From Sporodiniella umbellata (lineage: Eukaryota > Mucoromycota > Mucoromycetes > Mucorales > Rhizopodaceae): a stretch of DNA of 64,000 nt. The position numbers and the translations under genes are program-made. Below, piece after piece: positions 53,599 through 64,000 of the stretch. Location: the NCBI GenBank assembly GCA_025677835.1, contig JAIXMR010000001.1, forward strand, positions 124,001 to 188,000, written 5' to 3'. The notes under the pieces were generated by a model that was given only the letters and a program-made list of their open reading frames with translations, did no database searches and had not been told where the DNA came from. Position 1 is the stretch's first letter; every line of letters starts with the position of its first letter.

Positions 53599-53982
53599 AC
53601 TGTAAAGAAAGAGGAATAGGCAGAAACAATTTTTTTGGATATATTGAAATCTCGATTGTGGCTTATGCCATCTTTTTTTTCTGCACTGAATAAGCAAGGG
53701 ACCTTTTTTTGAAAACAGTAAGATGTTGAGTTGAAAATGCTTTATTTTTAAAAAGACTTTGGCAGAACTACCAGCCCCTAGACTCTTAACGTCCCAAGCT
53801 GTACTTGGATCTACGATTGTATTCTTCGAATTTAAAGACCTTCAACTGATGCTTTTTTTTATTTTTTCTTCATTTTGTAAGCCCTTTCTTCCTGAGCTGT
53901 TCTAACTCCTTGTACCCACATTTTACCTATCATAGCATTTTTACAAAAACACCAAGAATTTACAAAAAAAGAGCCTTTACTC

Positions 53983-54296
53983 CTATTCGTTTTTTTGGTT
54001 TCCATTGTTGCGACCTTTAGCACCTAAAGAAAACAGTGGTGAAATTCTTTCAGTATATCATTTTTGTTTAAGTAGGATGCCTACTTGCGTTTGGTACTGT
54101 TTGCTGTTGTCTGTATACTTGAGCTAATACTTTCAAAAGGAGGTGTAGGTGCTTTTCTATATCTCAATTTTAAATCTTGTCTTGATTTTTTTCAAACTAA
54201 ATATCTAATACCGGTCCTCGCATGAAACCAATTTGTATGTGGCTGTTCAACTTTGAGGGATGTTTCCGAAAGATGGTAAACAGCTATTTTGCTCAT
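53983..54296 (-). CDS. unrecognised 65-residue spliced small protein
   Basis: Three exons, 54212-54296, 54085-54156 and 53983-54023, with introns of 55 and 61 bases, both GT..AG, join to an open frame of 65 residues. Both junctions keep phase. The product starts MSKIAVYHLSETSLKVEQ and continues PHTNWFHARTEKHLHLLLKV with a helical stretch LAQVYRQQQ, then a polar Asn/Gly/Lys tail. The first 47 residues look like a compact conserved domain; the tail looks disordered. I cannot place it in a family; small subunits of large complexes often have this size. The strong splice signals and coherent helix argue it is real. Further coding-like text downstream (KMWVQGVRTAQEERAYK, about 53895) is unexplained. 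Confidence 0.55.
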
Positions 54297-55223
54297 TTTG
54301 GTAGTATTTTTTTAGTGTGTTTGTATTTTTGATACATGCTTAGACTCTGACGTTTATTGATGTCTGAAGCTTAAGAGCCTTCCGTCGACTCATCACCTCT
54401 ATGACCACAAAAGAGATTTTTCAGCCTGACTTGAAGCGATAACTGGTATCTAACTTGGAAGGCTATACTATAGCGGGCAGCCTATATATCAATACAGATA
54501 TTAAGCAAAAGTCGCTATAGGTCCTGTTGGTTTTCTTTTGCTATCATTCACCACAATGGTCTATAATACCTCAGCTACATCGTTCATTTATTAGCTGAAG
54601 TTTGTTTATAACTTTAAATTTTTCGCCACGATGGAAGTTATTATCCTTTATAGTGTCTTAGGTAGTTTGCCAAAATCCTAGAACCTAACTTAATGACAAA
54701 CCCACCTTTTTTTTGGTTTATTAAAAAGCCTAATTACACTAGGCTCGATCACGTTTGATATTCTGTTGTTTCTTTGGATTTCAGTAGAATACAAGTACCA
54801 GCTTAGAATTCTAAACAAATTGTTGAGAAAAGCCGGTTGTACCTTTTAAGCAAGGAGCTTGCCTTGTTAATCTCCGCACTACTTTAATGTACGTTTTCTA
54901 TGCCAGTCGTGGTCTTTTTTCGCAATTCTAGGGCAGAAAAGCTTATTGTATGTACTAAAAAAGAAGTATGTACCACATTAAGATTAGAGCGGAGTTTTAT
55001 AGCTGTCTTGGACCCGAAATTTTAGAGCAAAATTAAAATTGGTGTCGTCGTTTCAATAATAGTAAAGTTGGATCCTTCTCATTCTACTTCTTTTGTTTAT
55101 TCTTATATATAAAACAGCAGTAATCGGATAGCGACTACTTAGCTCTCTTCTTTTACCCAAAGTCCCCTTTTGAAAAATAAACTTCTTTTTTCCCTCGCTC
55201 TTCATCTAGCACACACATTAAGC
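54297..55223. other. intergenic region
   Basis: Nothing coding seen. It is the shared upstream region of the minus-strand small gene and the plus-strand LRR gene. Confidence 0.5.
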
Positions 55224-57651
55224 ATGCAACAAGAAGATTGGCACACAGTTGACTCACCACAGGCCGAATTTACGAAAAAGTTAGCGTTAAATTTTGATCG
55301 ATTTAACATCGTGCCTAATCATGACATTATAATAGATCATAACGCTAACAGTCACTCAGATAATGAGACAGATACTATTTATATCAATTACAAACAAAAC
55401 AATGAACCCACAATATATCAGTCCTCATATAACTCCTCTGACAATTCAGCTATTCCTCCACTCTTTCCTCTCTTTGTTATGGACCAATCCAAAGAAGAAA
55501 TAAACCAAGAAAGTTCGGCAGATAAGAAAGCCACATGGGAAAAGAATGCTTCAACGAATGGCCCCTCAACACCTTTCCTTGGCTCATACGAAACGCTAAA
55601 CACAAAAAAAGGAACAAACTTGGAGCAATTTGAAAAAAACTGTATGAAGGATCCCAGGCCTTTCAGCTTTGCTTTTCCGTCTTCTTTGACATCTACCTCC
55701 ACTAATGAAAACAGAGGCATTCAACCATCGAGCAAAAAGAATAAAGGAAAAGAACCTGAGAATCCCGACTCAAGAAAGACATTGGAAGACGCGAAAACAA
55801 AACTTACTCTAACAGAACATAAGCAGCCGCCTTTACAAACAAACTATGATGACATAAAGCCCGCTATTACCAAAGGAAACTTGGCCAAGTGCTTCCAGAC
55901 ACAAGAAGATTTTTTAGCAGGAATATACTTAGAAATAGAAAAGCAACAATCTATCACTGAATGTTTCAAGTTAAAAAGTCTGGACTTAAGTAGACAAAAG
56001 ATTACTGCGTTGAACGACATAGGACTTTATTTTCCAGTGCTTGAAAAGCTTAAAATGTAAATAGTTACACAGAAAACCAATGCTAATTCTTTTTAGATCG
56101 CATAATGAGTTAACACAGCTGACAGGTTTACCAGACTCCATCACATATTTGCAAGCTGATGACAACAAGTAAACAAATACTAAAAAAAAAAAAAAGCCCA
56201 TTTGCTTACTTTAGTAGGCTTTCTTCAATCGAGTTAGCACACCTGAGCAAGCTTCAGGGGCTATATCTGTCACACAACCATCTTTCACAATTTGAGCATC
56301 TGTCTGAACTCAAATCCCTTAGAAAACTGGATATTGGCCACAATTTTATCAAATCAGTCAAACCTTTTCAGCCGTTAGACGGTTTAACCCATTTATATTT
56401 AAACTCTAACAATTTACAACGCTTAAAAGAGTTTGAAGAATTTGCGTAAGCTTAGACATCTTTTTTTGTAGTAAAATCTAACTCTTCTGTATAGAAATCG
56501 CGATTTGGAATACTTAGATTTATCGTTCAATCGTATAGAGTCTCTTGACTCTATTGAACCTTTAAGTGGATTGATAGAATTAAATGCAGGTAGGTTTGAT
56601 CTATGGTATGAGAAAAAAATTTAATCATTTTAGTAGATCATAATGATATCAAAATGGTGCAGCTAGCTCGGCCTCTGGGAAGACTTTGCAAACTTAGACT
56701 CAGCTTTAATCGGCTAAAGTCATTTGATATATCAATATTCCCTGAAATTAGAGTTCTTTATTTGGACGATAACCAAATTGAAAGGATCATGGGCGCTGCA
56801 TGTATAAAAAGGCTCGAATCTTTCTCTCTCAGAGATCAAGGGAGGACAAAAGTGTAAGCACGTATAGCTCTAGTCATATATTTTAACTTTTTTCAAGTGA
56901 CATCAACATACGATACCTTCGAGGCGCTAGAAAGCTTTATTTGTCCGGTAGCCCTTTTCAAAATTTACAGTATATGATCGACTTTTACTCCTTGACTTAT
57001 CTTGAGCTATGTGCAGCAGACATTGAGGATCTCCCACCCCAATTTAGCAAACAAATGCCTAATTTAGCCACTTTGTATTTGAGCTCAAATAGGATCGCTG
57101 ACATACGGCCTTTAAGAAAGCTCAAGTATCTACAAAGGCTTGTGTTGATCGATAATCGGATAACCGGTATCAACGAGGCAATTTCAGTTGTTAGACAACT
57201 TAAAAGCCTAAAATATCTTGATATGCGGTGAGTGATATCCATTACCTCTCCCTCTTTTTTTTTTTACTTACTGAAACTCGACAGACAAAATCCAGCCTCT
57301 GTTAACTTTTACAACCCTCTAAGTCTATCAGTTCTAAAAGGTGACTGTCGCTTGCATTCAGAAAGCATTAATGCTGGTGGTCAGATAGCTATTTCGCCTT
57401 ATGTAACAGCAGCTATTGATAGTGAATGGCAAACACAAGATGAAGCGTTTCTACTATCACTTAGCGATCACTTTAAGCTACGAAGAAAAGTATATAGGTC
57501 CTTATTAATAGTGGGGTGCCCTAAACTCATTGAGCTTGACCACATTCAAATATATGACCTAGAACGCTCTCAGGCGCCTGACATTATTCAAGAATACTCT
57601 TCTTATCAAAATAGTAATCTTGCAAGTAGTAGTCACGAATACCTGGACTAA
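55224..57651 (+). CDS. leucine-rich-repeat scaffold of the Nud1/Cdc11 type
   Basis: A multi-exon gene. The N-terminal third is polar and probably disordered. The rest is a run of SDS22-like leucine-rich repeats: LKSLDLSRQKITALNDIGLY, LQGLYLSHNHLSQFEHLSEL, LRKLDIGHNFIKSVKPFQPL, LEYLDLSFNRIESLDSIEPL, LATLYLSSNRIADIRPLRKL. After the last repeat come FYNPLSLSVL and the cap-like segment VYRSLLIVGCPKLIELDHIQ, which is characteristic of Nud1/Cdc11 and centriolin. These scaffolds sit on the spindle pole body and anchor the mitotic-exit or septation network. The ATG at 55224 is the first in the frame that starts the acidic N-terminus. Several introns split single repeats. Confidence 0.85.
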
Positions 57652-57945
57652 TTGTATATGCTTTGTACTCAGGATAAGAGTCAAAACTTCCAGCACAAAA
57701 ATTAAACACTTTGTATTAAATAAAGGAACTGTTGATCAGTGTTTTTTAGTGCCAAACTTTTTTTTGTATACTCGAACACATAGCATGTATAGTTTTATAT
57801 TGCTTTTGTTATTATATAGCTTAGTGGCTTTAAATCTAAATCAGTCTTTTTTATTAGCTTATTAAAGCACAAAACTTTTTCGCTAGATTCTAACTCTATT
57901 TTTTTGATGACTTTTTCTTCTGCAAAAAGTCGTTACTGGTGGTTT

Positions 57946-58152
57946 TTATTTGTATTCATAGTATGCTTGGAGTGTGTATAGTGATCCGTTTTCAAAGCCT
58001 TGTAATTTTTTAGCTCCAATAAGTATTTTACTTTCATTAGCTATAGAATGTACACCACAAACAGTCAGCTCATGGCTTTTTTTTTTTTGTACTTTGAATA
58101 TCAAACTAGTTATTTGCAACAAATCGTTGGCTGTTACAGCTTTGAAAAGCAT
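57946..58152 (-). CDS. possible exon of a small protein, weakly TEN1-like
   Basis: The open stretch reads KSHELTVCGVHSIANESKIL and GAKKLQGFENGSLYTLQAYY, then a stop. The pattern KL-x-GF-x-x-GSLY is reminiscent of the end of the OB fold in the telomere-capping protein TEN1, but only a short segment compares. I could not find a phase-consistent upstream exon; a TTTTC repeat at 58152-58190 lies just before the ATG. It may be an incomplete gene, a pseudogene or chance. Confidence 0.3.
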   Translation of the reverse strand: MLFKAVTANDLLQITSLIFKVQKKKSHELTVCGVHSIANESKILIGAKKLQGFENGSLYTLQAYYEYK

Positions 58153-58157
58153 TTTTG

Positions 58158-58188
<31 letters not shown>

Positions 58189-58190
58189 AC
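58152..58190. repeat. TTTTC pentanucleotide repeat
   Basis: Tandem copies of TTTTC followed by a T run. Confidence 0.7.
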
Positions 58191-58417
58191 AAAAAGCATT
58201 TCATACTACCTGTGTATTATTTGCGTTCTCATTGTAGTATGAACGATAGGGTATATTGCACTTTGGGAAACAATAGGGGAATTGCACCGTCTGAATTTAA
58301 AGTACAAATTTGAAGGGAAAAAGAGGTACAACTCATTTCTTATCTCAGTTGCTTTACGTCTTATCTTTTGTGTTCCAAACAATACAAAACACACACAGAG
58401 ACACAAAAAATACATCT

Positions 58418-60274
58418 ATGGCTAGTTGTACCAGTTTGTTCAAAAGGCTGTCTTTTTCTTTTAAAAAAAGGTCCAGCATGGCTTCAAGCATAACAAGTGC
58501 ATCTACTATAGTTGGGGCAAGCCATAAAGCAAAATACTCAACCCATGCCCCTACAGAAGCACTTGAGTTTATTGAGTTTCTCAATAGCTCACCTTCGCCA
58601 TTTCACGCTGTTCATGAGGCTTCAGTTCGATTAGAAAAGGCTGGATTTGAGAAGATTAGTGAAAAGCAAAATTGGCATTTGAAAAAAAAAGGCAAATATT
58701 ATTTCACACGGAATGGCTCTTCTATTGTTGCTTTTGTTGTCGGTGGAGAATACCAGGTCGAAAAAGGCGGCTTTACTATTGTAGGAGCGCATACTGACTC
58801 TCCCTGTCTCAAAGTAAAGCCAGTCAGTAAAAAAGAACAGCAGGGCTATCTAGAAGTGGGCGTACAGTTGTATGGAGGAGGAATTTGGCATACTTGGTTT
58901 GATCGCGATCTGGGTATTGCAGGGCGCGTAATGGTAAAAGAGCATGATGGGAAGTTTCAAAACACCCTTGTTCACATCAAAAAGTAAGGAAGCTAAAAAT
59001 ATATAATCTCATAACTCATTATATGCTTAGACCTATATTGCGGGTACCTACGTTGGCTATTCACCTGGACGGCTCAGTAAATGAATCATTTTCTTTTAAT
59101 AAAGAGAATCACTTGCTGCCAATATTAGCAACAACAGCAAAGTCGTAGGCGTTCTATATATAAGTTTAATGGATACTAACATTTGTTTAATTAGAGCTTT
59201 GAACGAGTTAAAAGGCTCTAATACTGAGCCCGATAAACACCACCCAGCTTTGATGAATATTTTAGCTGAATCAATGGAGATAAATGGTACCTGAAGAATA
59301 TAAAGACTGCCTTATACCTGATTGCATAAACTTACCTTACTTACAGTTAATCAAATTCATGATTTTGAGCTTTGTTTATATGATACACAGCCTGCTTCCT
59401 TAGGTGGCGCCTTTGATGAATTCATTTACTCTGCTAGATTAGACAACCTTGGAATGTCGTACTGCTCTTTAATGGCTCTAATTGAATCTAAGAATATCAA
59501 CGAAGAAAAAAATATTCGTCTAATTTCACTATTTGACAATGAAGAAATTGGCAGCACTTCTGCTCATGGTGCTAATTCCAACTTACTTCCATCTACCATG
59601 GAAAGAATAGTAGCTTCAATGAAGTCCTCAACCAACGTCAAGGTTTTGTTCGAGCAAGCAATTCATAGAAGTATGCTGGTTAGCGCTGATATGGCGCATG
59701 CTGTGCATCCCAACTACGCGTAAGTAATAGCTACAAATGTTTGCTCTAATACTTTACTAGAGAAAAGCACGAGGAAAATCACCGCCCTCGAATGCACAAA
59801 GGAACTGTGATCAAAGTTAATGCAAACCAGGTAATAAATAAAAACAATGCTATGTATGTAGATATTAATCATACAAAACGTATTAGCGTTACGCAACGAC
59901 TGCACCTACAAGTCTAATTTTACGCGAAATTGCGCGCCAAAAGGATATTCCTATACAGGTAAAAGAAAAAGAGCATAATAAGACTGCTAAACAAATCTTC
60001 AGGAATTTGTAGTTCGTAACGATTCTCCTTGTGGTTCTACTATAGGCCCTATGCTTAGTGCTAAATTGGGTCTTCGTACAATTGGTTTGTAAAAAAAATA
60101 CCCCAAACAAATTAACCTAATTTTTTTTTAAAAAAAGATGTAGGAAACCCTCAGTTGAGTATGCACTCAATCAGAGAAACTGGAGGAGTAGACGATGTTA
60201 AACATGGTATTCATCTTCTGAAAGCTTTCTTTGAGCTTTTCCCTCAGATGGACGACAAAGTTATTGTAGATTAA
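58418..60274 (+). CDS. DNPEP: aspartyl aminopeptidase, M18 family
   Basis: About eight exons. Zinc ligands and catalytic residues of M18 are visible in order: [14 protein letters not shown] (His), [15 protein letters not shown] (Asp), [20 protein letters not shown] (Glu pair), [14 protein letters not shown] (Asp) and [18 protein letters not shown] (His). Other family blocks: [50 protein letters not shown]. The enzyme removes N-terminal Asp or Glu from peptides; relatives Ape4 and DNPEP act in cytosol or vacuole. The ATG at 58418 adds about 40 basic, serine-rich residues ([20 protein letters not shown]) before the conserved [15 protein letters not shown] start. This could be a targeting sequence, or translation could begin at the second Met. 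Introns keep phase where checked. Confidence 0.95.
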
Positions 60275-60491
60275 ATTTATCAAGCTACTATCTTGTCAAA
60301 GGCTGTATATACTCCGCCTTCAAACAAAAAACACCTTTTATTACAACACACTTTCTTTCTCTCTCTCTTTCCCCTTTCTTATTGTTACCCAAATATTTGA
60401 AAAAAGAAAGTCAAAGTCCTTTCCAAGTAAACTTAGAAAATGCTTTTCCGATCAGAGCCTCATTTGCTTATTTCTTTTTTTTTCTTCAAGA

Positions 60492-60545
60492 ATGTTGCCT
60501 AACAAACGTTTTTCTAATGAGCGCAACCAAACCGCAGGTTTATAA
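60492..60545 (+). promoter_or_regulatory. upstream ORF whose stop overlaps the RFX start
   Basis: A 17-codon ORF starts at ATG 60492 and ends with TAA at 60543-60545. The last A is also the A of the RFX ATG at 60545, giving TAATG. A second ATG at 60517 opens another frame that runs past the start to 60573. Such overlaps allow reinitiation or leaky scanning; whether they lie in the mRNA is not known. Confidence 0.5.
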
Positions 60546-62461
60546 TGCCATTCCAACCACTATTTTTTTCTAACGTTGCCAATGAACTAGAAGTAGAGCA
60601 GCCTAGCAGCACTAATATTGTTGACAATAGTAACAATCCTGAGACTACAGAAATCGAAGCCGATATATTTGATCCAGCTATTGTGTCAGATAGAGAGGCA
60701 AACATGCACGTTACTTCTTGGTTTGTCCGACTTGTTTTTTTTATCAATAAACTGATAAAATACTTACGGCACGATACTTAGGGTGAGAGAAAACTATGTA
60801 CAGGAAAGAGATCACAATGTGCCTAGAAGAAACATGTATGAACACTACAAGGCACACTGTCTTTCAAGTCAACTGACAGCTGTCAATTCTGCGACTTTTG
60901 GCAAACTGATTAGAAGTGTTTTTCCAGACTTAAAGACAAGGCGTCTCGGGGTTCGCGGTCAATCAAAATATCACTATTGTGGTATCAGAGTTAGAGCTAG
61001 CAGTGAGACACATTCAACGTAATTCATATAAATAGATTTGTGTATTTATCACATATGCTGACTTTATAACAGAATTGATCCTATTTTGGCAGCTGCAGAG
61101 AGTTCAAGACGTTTTGATGATAGATCAACACTCTCTATCAGCACCTCAAATCCATCCGACTCACCCATTTCTATTCACATACCCATTTTTGCAAAACCAG
61201 CAATTGTATCTTATCCCATTAATAACGCGCTTGATGATAGTGTAACTTCGTTTATTGCAGCATATGAAAGGCACTGCAAAGATATACTGATATCAGTCAC
61301 CAATCACCAGGTGGGAGAAATGGACGGTATCATGGGTCAATTCTACGACAATATGCCTAATTCGTTTCGATTTTTAATCCGAGATATTCCTGAGATTACT
61401 GAGGCGGCTTGGAGATACGATAGTTTGTTTTATGACGTGAGTATATATATATACTGTATGTCTCGTCAAACAGGATGCTAAACTAAGATCATAGACAATC
61501 ATTGAACGGTTCCTTCCTAACATAAATTACCCCCTGACTCAAAGAACCATGCTATCTTTGAGAATGTTTACTCGTGAGCTGACAGACCATATCACTGCCC
61601 ATGTTTCGCAGTTTCCAATCAATTTTTTTCAGAAAAAGCTTGATGGTAACATAAATATATAAAGCTTTGAGGGCTTTGATTTAACTATTCAATCTAGTTG
61701 CTCGCATCTTTGCTGCAAAGTTTAGAAGACACCTTTCGTTGAATCAAGCAGCTCAAACAGCATCAGTTATTCTCAGTATGCCTGACCACCTATTAGCGAT
61801 GAGAAAGGACTGGGAGGTATTTGATTTTGATGGTTTATTAGATCAAACTTTGTGGGTATGCGACTGTAACGTAGCTGAAATTAGGCATATATGTAAGCAA
61901 ATAGTTTAGGAAAGCACTCCACTTACCCATTGTATATCTAGTAAGCCAAGAAGTATACGATCTCTTAACTGTAAAAATAAGCCTTGATCAATGGATGCAT
62001 TGGATATCAAATATTGTTGACAATCATCTAAACAAATACGTTCCAGTAAAAAACAGTTAAAAAAATGAAAAAGGATGAAAGCATACTAATCTGTCTATCA
62101 GGCCTCACCTAATGACGCTAATCATTATCTGACTCAAGCCAAGCAGTTTCTTTTAAAATGGGCCTTTTATACTTCTTTGGTCATGAAAGACTTAGCTCGA
62201 CAAAGCGCGCGTAGTTTTAGTATGTCAAAAAAAAAAAAAATCTTTTCGTTAAGACTTCTAGATTCCTTTCACACCCTTCGACTGTTTCTGGACGAATACG
62301 CGCTTTATCTCGTTGAGGAAAATATTGCACAAATCAATTACTTGTTATTAAAACAGCAGCAGGCTATGCAACGCGCTGAGTCGTCCTCATCTTCTATTCC
62401 TTCCCACTCAGGATCCTTCAAGCCCTCTTCATCTTCTACACACAACGATCACCATGCTTAA
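60545..62461 (+). CDS. RFX-family transcription factor
   Basis: At least six exons. After an acidic N-terminus, the winged-helix RFX DNA-binding domain is complete: HVTSWVRENYVQERDHNVPR, RNMYEHYKAHCLSSQL, FGKLIRSVFPDLKTRRLGVR, GQSKYHYCGIRVRAS. The SKYHY motif is diagnostic. The following region (SFIAAYERHCKDILISV, MGQFYDNMPNSFRFLIRDIP, FPINFFQKKLDVARIFAAKF) corresponds to the extended B and dimerisation blocks of RFX proteins. The tail is Ser- and His-rich. Fungal relatives repress DNA-damage genes (Crt1) or control cell-cycle programmes; the specific role is unknown. The start is placed at ATG 60545, the first in frame; uORFs precede it. Splicing at TSW/VRENY restores the W of the domain. 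Confidence 0.93.
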
Positions 62462-62626
62462 AATTCCAAAAGTACACCAATTATTTTGCTGAACTATAAT
62501 TTGTTTATAATCCACTATTTTTCTTTTTTTTTTTTATTCAAAAAAGCTTGCTGTAATATATATATATATAATGTAATACCCTTTATTCATAGTACAAATA
62601 AATAAAAATGAAGAAAAGTTTTTCTT

Positions 62627-63011
62627 TTATTGTATTGATTCCTTTCTTGATGTATTACTATTATCCGAGATGTCAAGCTTTTGAAGCGCATTTACTAATT
62701 GTTGATGCTTTGGTAGTTTTCTTTTCTTAATTCTTGAAGATAAGATGGGTATTCGAGAGGGTCTAAGAGTCTTTTTGTGATGAGACTTTAGGCAATGGCC
62801 TTCTTGTTTTGAACCATCCATATATTTTAGACTCCATAAGACAAAAACATAGGCATTTCCGCTCTGTTTTTTTTTTTTTATAAAAAAAAACGTCACTCGA
62901 TTTAAGTCGAGAGGGAAAAATATTGATACGAAACTGTTTTTTTTTAATCTGCAAATAGCTTATTATCGCATTATGGCTGACATCGCTAAGTACGAGAGTT
63001 CCTTTTCTCAT
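62627..63011 (-). CDS. unrecognised small basic protein, model uncertain
   Basis: Two overlapping frames are coding-like. The upstream one starts at ATG 63011 (MRKGTLVLSDVSHNAIISYL). The downstream one reads SGNAYVFVLWSLKYMDGSKQ and SSRIKKRKLPKHQQLVNALQ and ends KLDISDNSNTSRKESIQ. They are one base out of phase across a poly-A tract at about 62870-62890, and I find no clean intron. A homopolymer length error or a rare splice could join them. The tail is Lys-rich, suggesting a nuclear protein. The short spacing to the plus-strand KH gene (about 35-100 bases) would require a shared bidirectional promoter. Confidence 0.4.
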
Positions 63012-63045
63012 TTCTATATAAAAATAAATGTTTGCTCTGTATTAA

Positions 63046-64000
63046 TCTATTGCTCGAAAAAGAAAAAGAAAATGGGATCAAGACGATCAGAAAGATGAGA
63101 GTGTCCCAGAAAAAAAAATGACAAAGTTAGAAGGCGACCCTACAAAGGCTGCAAGTAAAGTGCAAACTCAGGACGACAAAACTTTTTCACTAAAAGATCT
63201 TTTCCTTTTTATCATTTTCATCTTTAGATGAGGCTGCAGCTAGAATAAATGCCATGTTACAACAGAAAGGCATTTCTTTAAACGTTGAAGATAGCAAAGA
63301 AGGCGAATTTTCTAAAAATATTCCTATCAATGAGCTCAAAAACAGATATATGCTTACTCGTGGAGCTACCCAAACTCAAATTCACCAAGAAACAGGGGCA
63401 GGTATGTTGACAAATAAGTTTTTTTTTTTTTTCAAAAATTTTAACAAGCAGTGTATTAGATGTGACAACCCGTGGAAAATACTATCCCGACATATCCTTA
63501 GCCACACCTAGCGAGCCGCCTCTTTTCTTGCATATTAGCGCCAAATCCCAAGAGTCCCTTGATAAAGCACTCAATGCTATCCAAGAGTTGATTGAAACAG
63601 CACAGGTACCGTCCGCTCAGCCTGTTGAAAGAGTGGAACGACGTTTCGAACGCAAGTTTTTCGAAAGAAAGCTACCAGTCGATGTGCCCGGAAACCCCCC
63701 ATTCAACCTTCGAGCAAAGATTGTTGGGCCTCAAGGTGCTTTTGTAAAACACATTGTACAGGAAACAGGTGCACGTGTTCAATTGAAAGGACGTGGTTCC
63801 GGATTTATCGATTCAGTTACCGGAAAGGAGTCAGAAGAAGACCTTCACGTCCACATCACGTAAAAACAACCCAACGTTCATGTACAAACAAGCATAACTC
63901 ATATTTAATTAGATGTATGAAGGAAGATGGCTTAGAGTCTGCTATTAAACTCACTGAAGATTTACTGTCTACTGTTCGACAAGAAGCAGAAAGATCGCAA
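63046..64000 (+). CDS. KH-domain protein of the KHDC4 (BLOM7) type, partial
   Basis: The right window edge cuts this gene. The first visible exon is basic (ARKRKRKWDQDDQ), followed by EAAARINAMLQQKGISLN. The first KH-like region has NELKNRYMLTRGATQTQIHQ, ETGAVLDVTTRGKYYPDISL; the second has PFNLRAKIVGPQGAFVKHIV and QETGARVQLKGRGSGF. This double KH layout with TTRGKYYPD matches KHDC4/BLOM7, an RNA-binding factor that promotes spliceosome and snoRNA-related steps. No in-frame ATG precedes ARKRKR before a stop at 63043-63045, so the true start is an unseen upstream exon, a non-ATG start, or the internal ATG at 63118. At least three introns are seen. Confidence 0.85.

Overview
This 64 kb window looks like nuclear DNA of an early-diverging fungus, most probably Mucoromycota (Mucorales-like). 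Exons are short, introns are small (about 43-90 bases, mostly 50-60) with GT..AG ends, and non-coding DNA is very AT-rich with many poly-T/poly-A runs (up to 38 bases). The products resemble a fungal core proteome. I saw no tRNA or rRNA gene, bacterial operon, CRISPR array or intact transposon. Gene models were assembled by eye from splice signals and reading frames, so junctions marked uncertain need RNA evidence.

Layout. 0-3.5 kb: a partial unrecognised minus-strand gene, an arrestin-domain gene and a possible decayed gene. 6.5-7.8 kb: an ADP-ribosylglycohydrolase-fold gene that lacks its catalytic aspartates. 9-13.5 kb: a divergent pair, RCHY1/Pirh2-type ubiquitin ligase and serine palmitoyltransferase LCB2. 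13.7-15.4 kb: an SRPK kinase. 15.4-26 kb: a gene-poor stretch whose one supported gene is a two-exon, 26-residue zinc-knuckle microprotein at 19.0 kb. 26-27.8 kb: a tail-anchored heme oxygenase with N-terminal Cys-Pro repeats. 29.6-30.3 kb: a bHLH factor. 30.9-34.3 kb: a YPP1/TTC7-type TPR protein. 35.7-37.7 kb: SNW1/Prp45. 37.7-40.4 kb: ALG10 and a SUR7/PalI-family membrane protein. 43.2-46.5 kb: neurochondrin-like, RBX1 and a type I membrane protein. 47.6-49.5 kb: a decayed LINE-type retrotransposon. 49.6-50.8 kb: an HSF-type factor. 51.3-53.6 kb: cytosolic phenylalanyl-tRNA synthetase beta. 54 kb: an unrecognised 65-residue spliced gene. 55.2-57.7 kb: a Nud1/Cdc11-like LRR scaffold. 58.4-60.3 kb: aspartyl aminopeptidase. 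60.5-62.5 kb: an RFX factor with a start-overlapping uORF. 63-64 kb: the start of a KHDC4-like KH-domain gene.

Most genes are independent housekeeping or regulatory units. Several share short intergenic promoters in divergent orientation (RCHY1/LCB2, possibly 63 kb) or converge tail to tail (LCB2/SRPK, SNW1/ALG10). Functional links are thematic only: ubiquitin ligases (RCHY1, RBX1), splicing (SRPK, SNW1, KHDC4) and transcription factors (bHLH, HSF-type, RFX). No gene cluster or multi-gene system is evident. The most unusual items are the degenerate ADP-ribosylglycohydrolase, the two microprotein genes and the Cys-Pro-repeat heme oxygenase.
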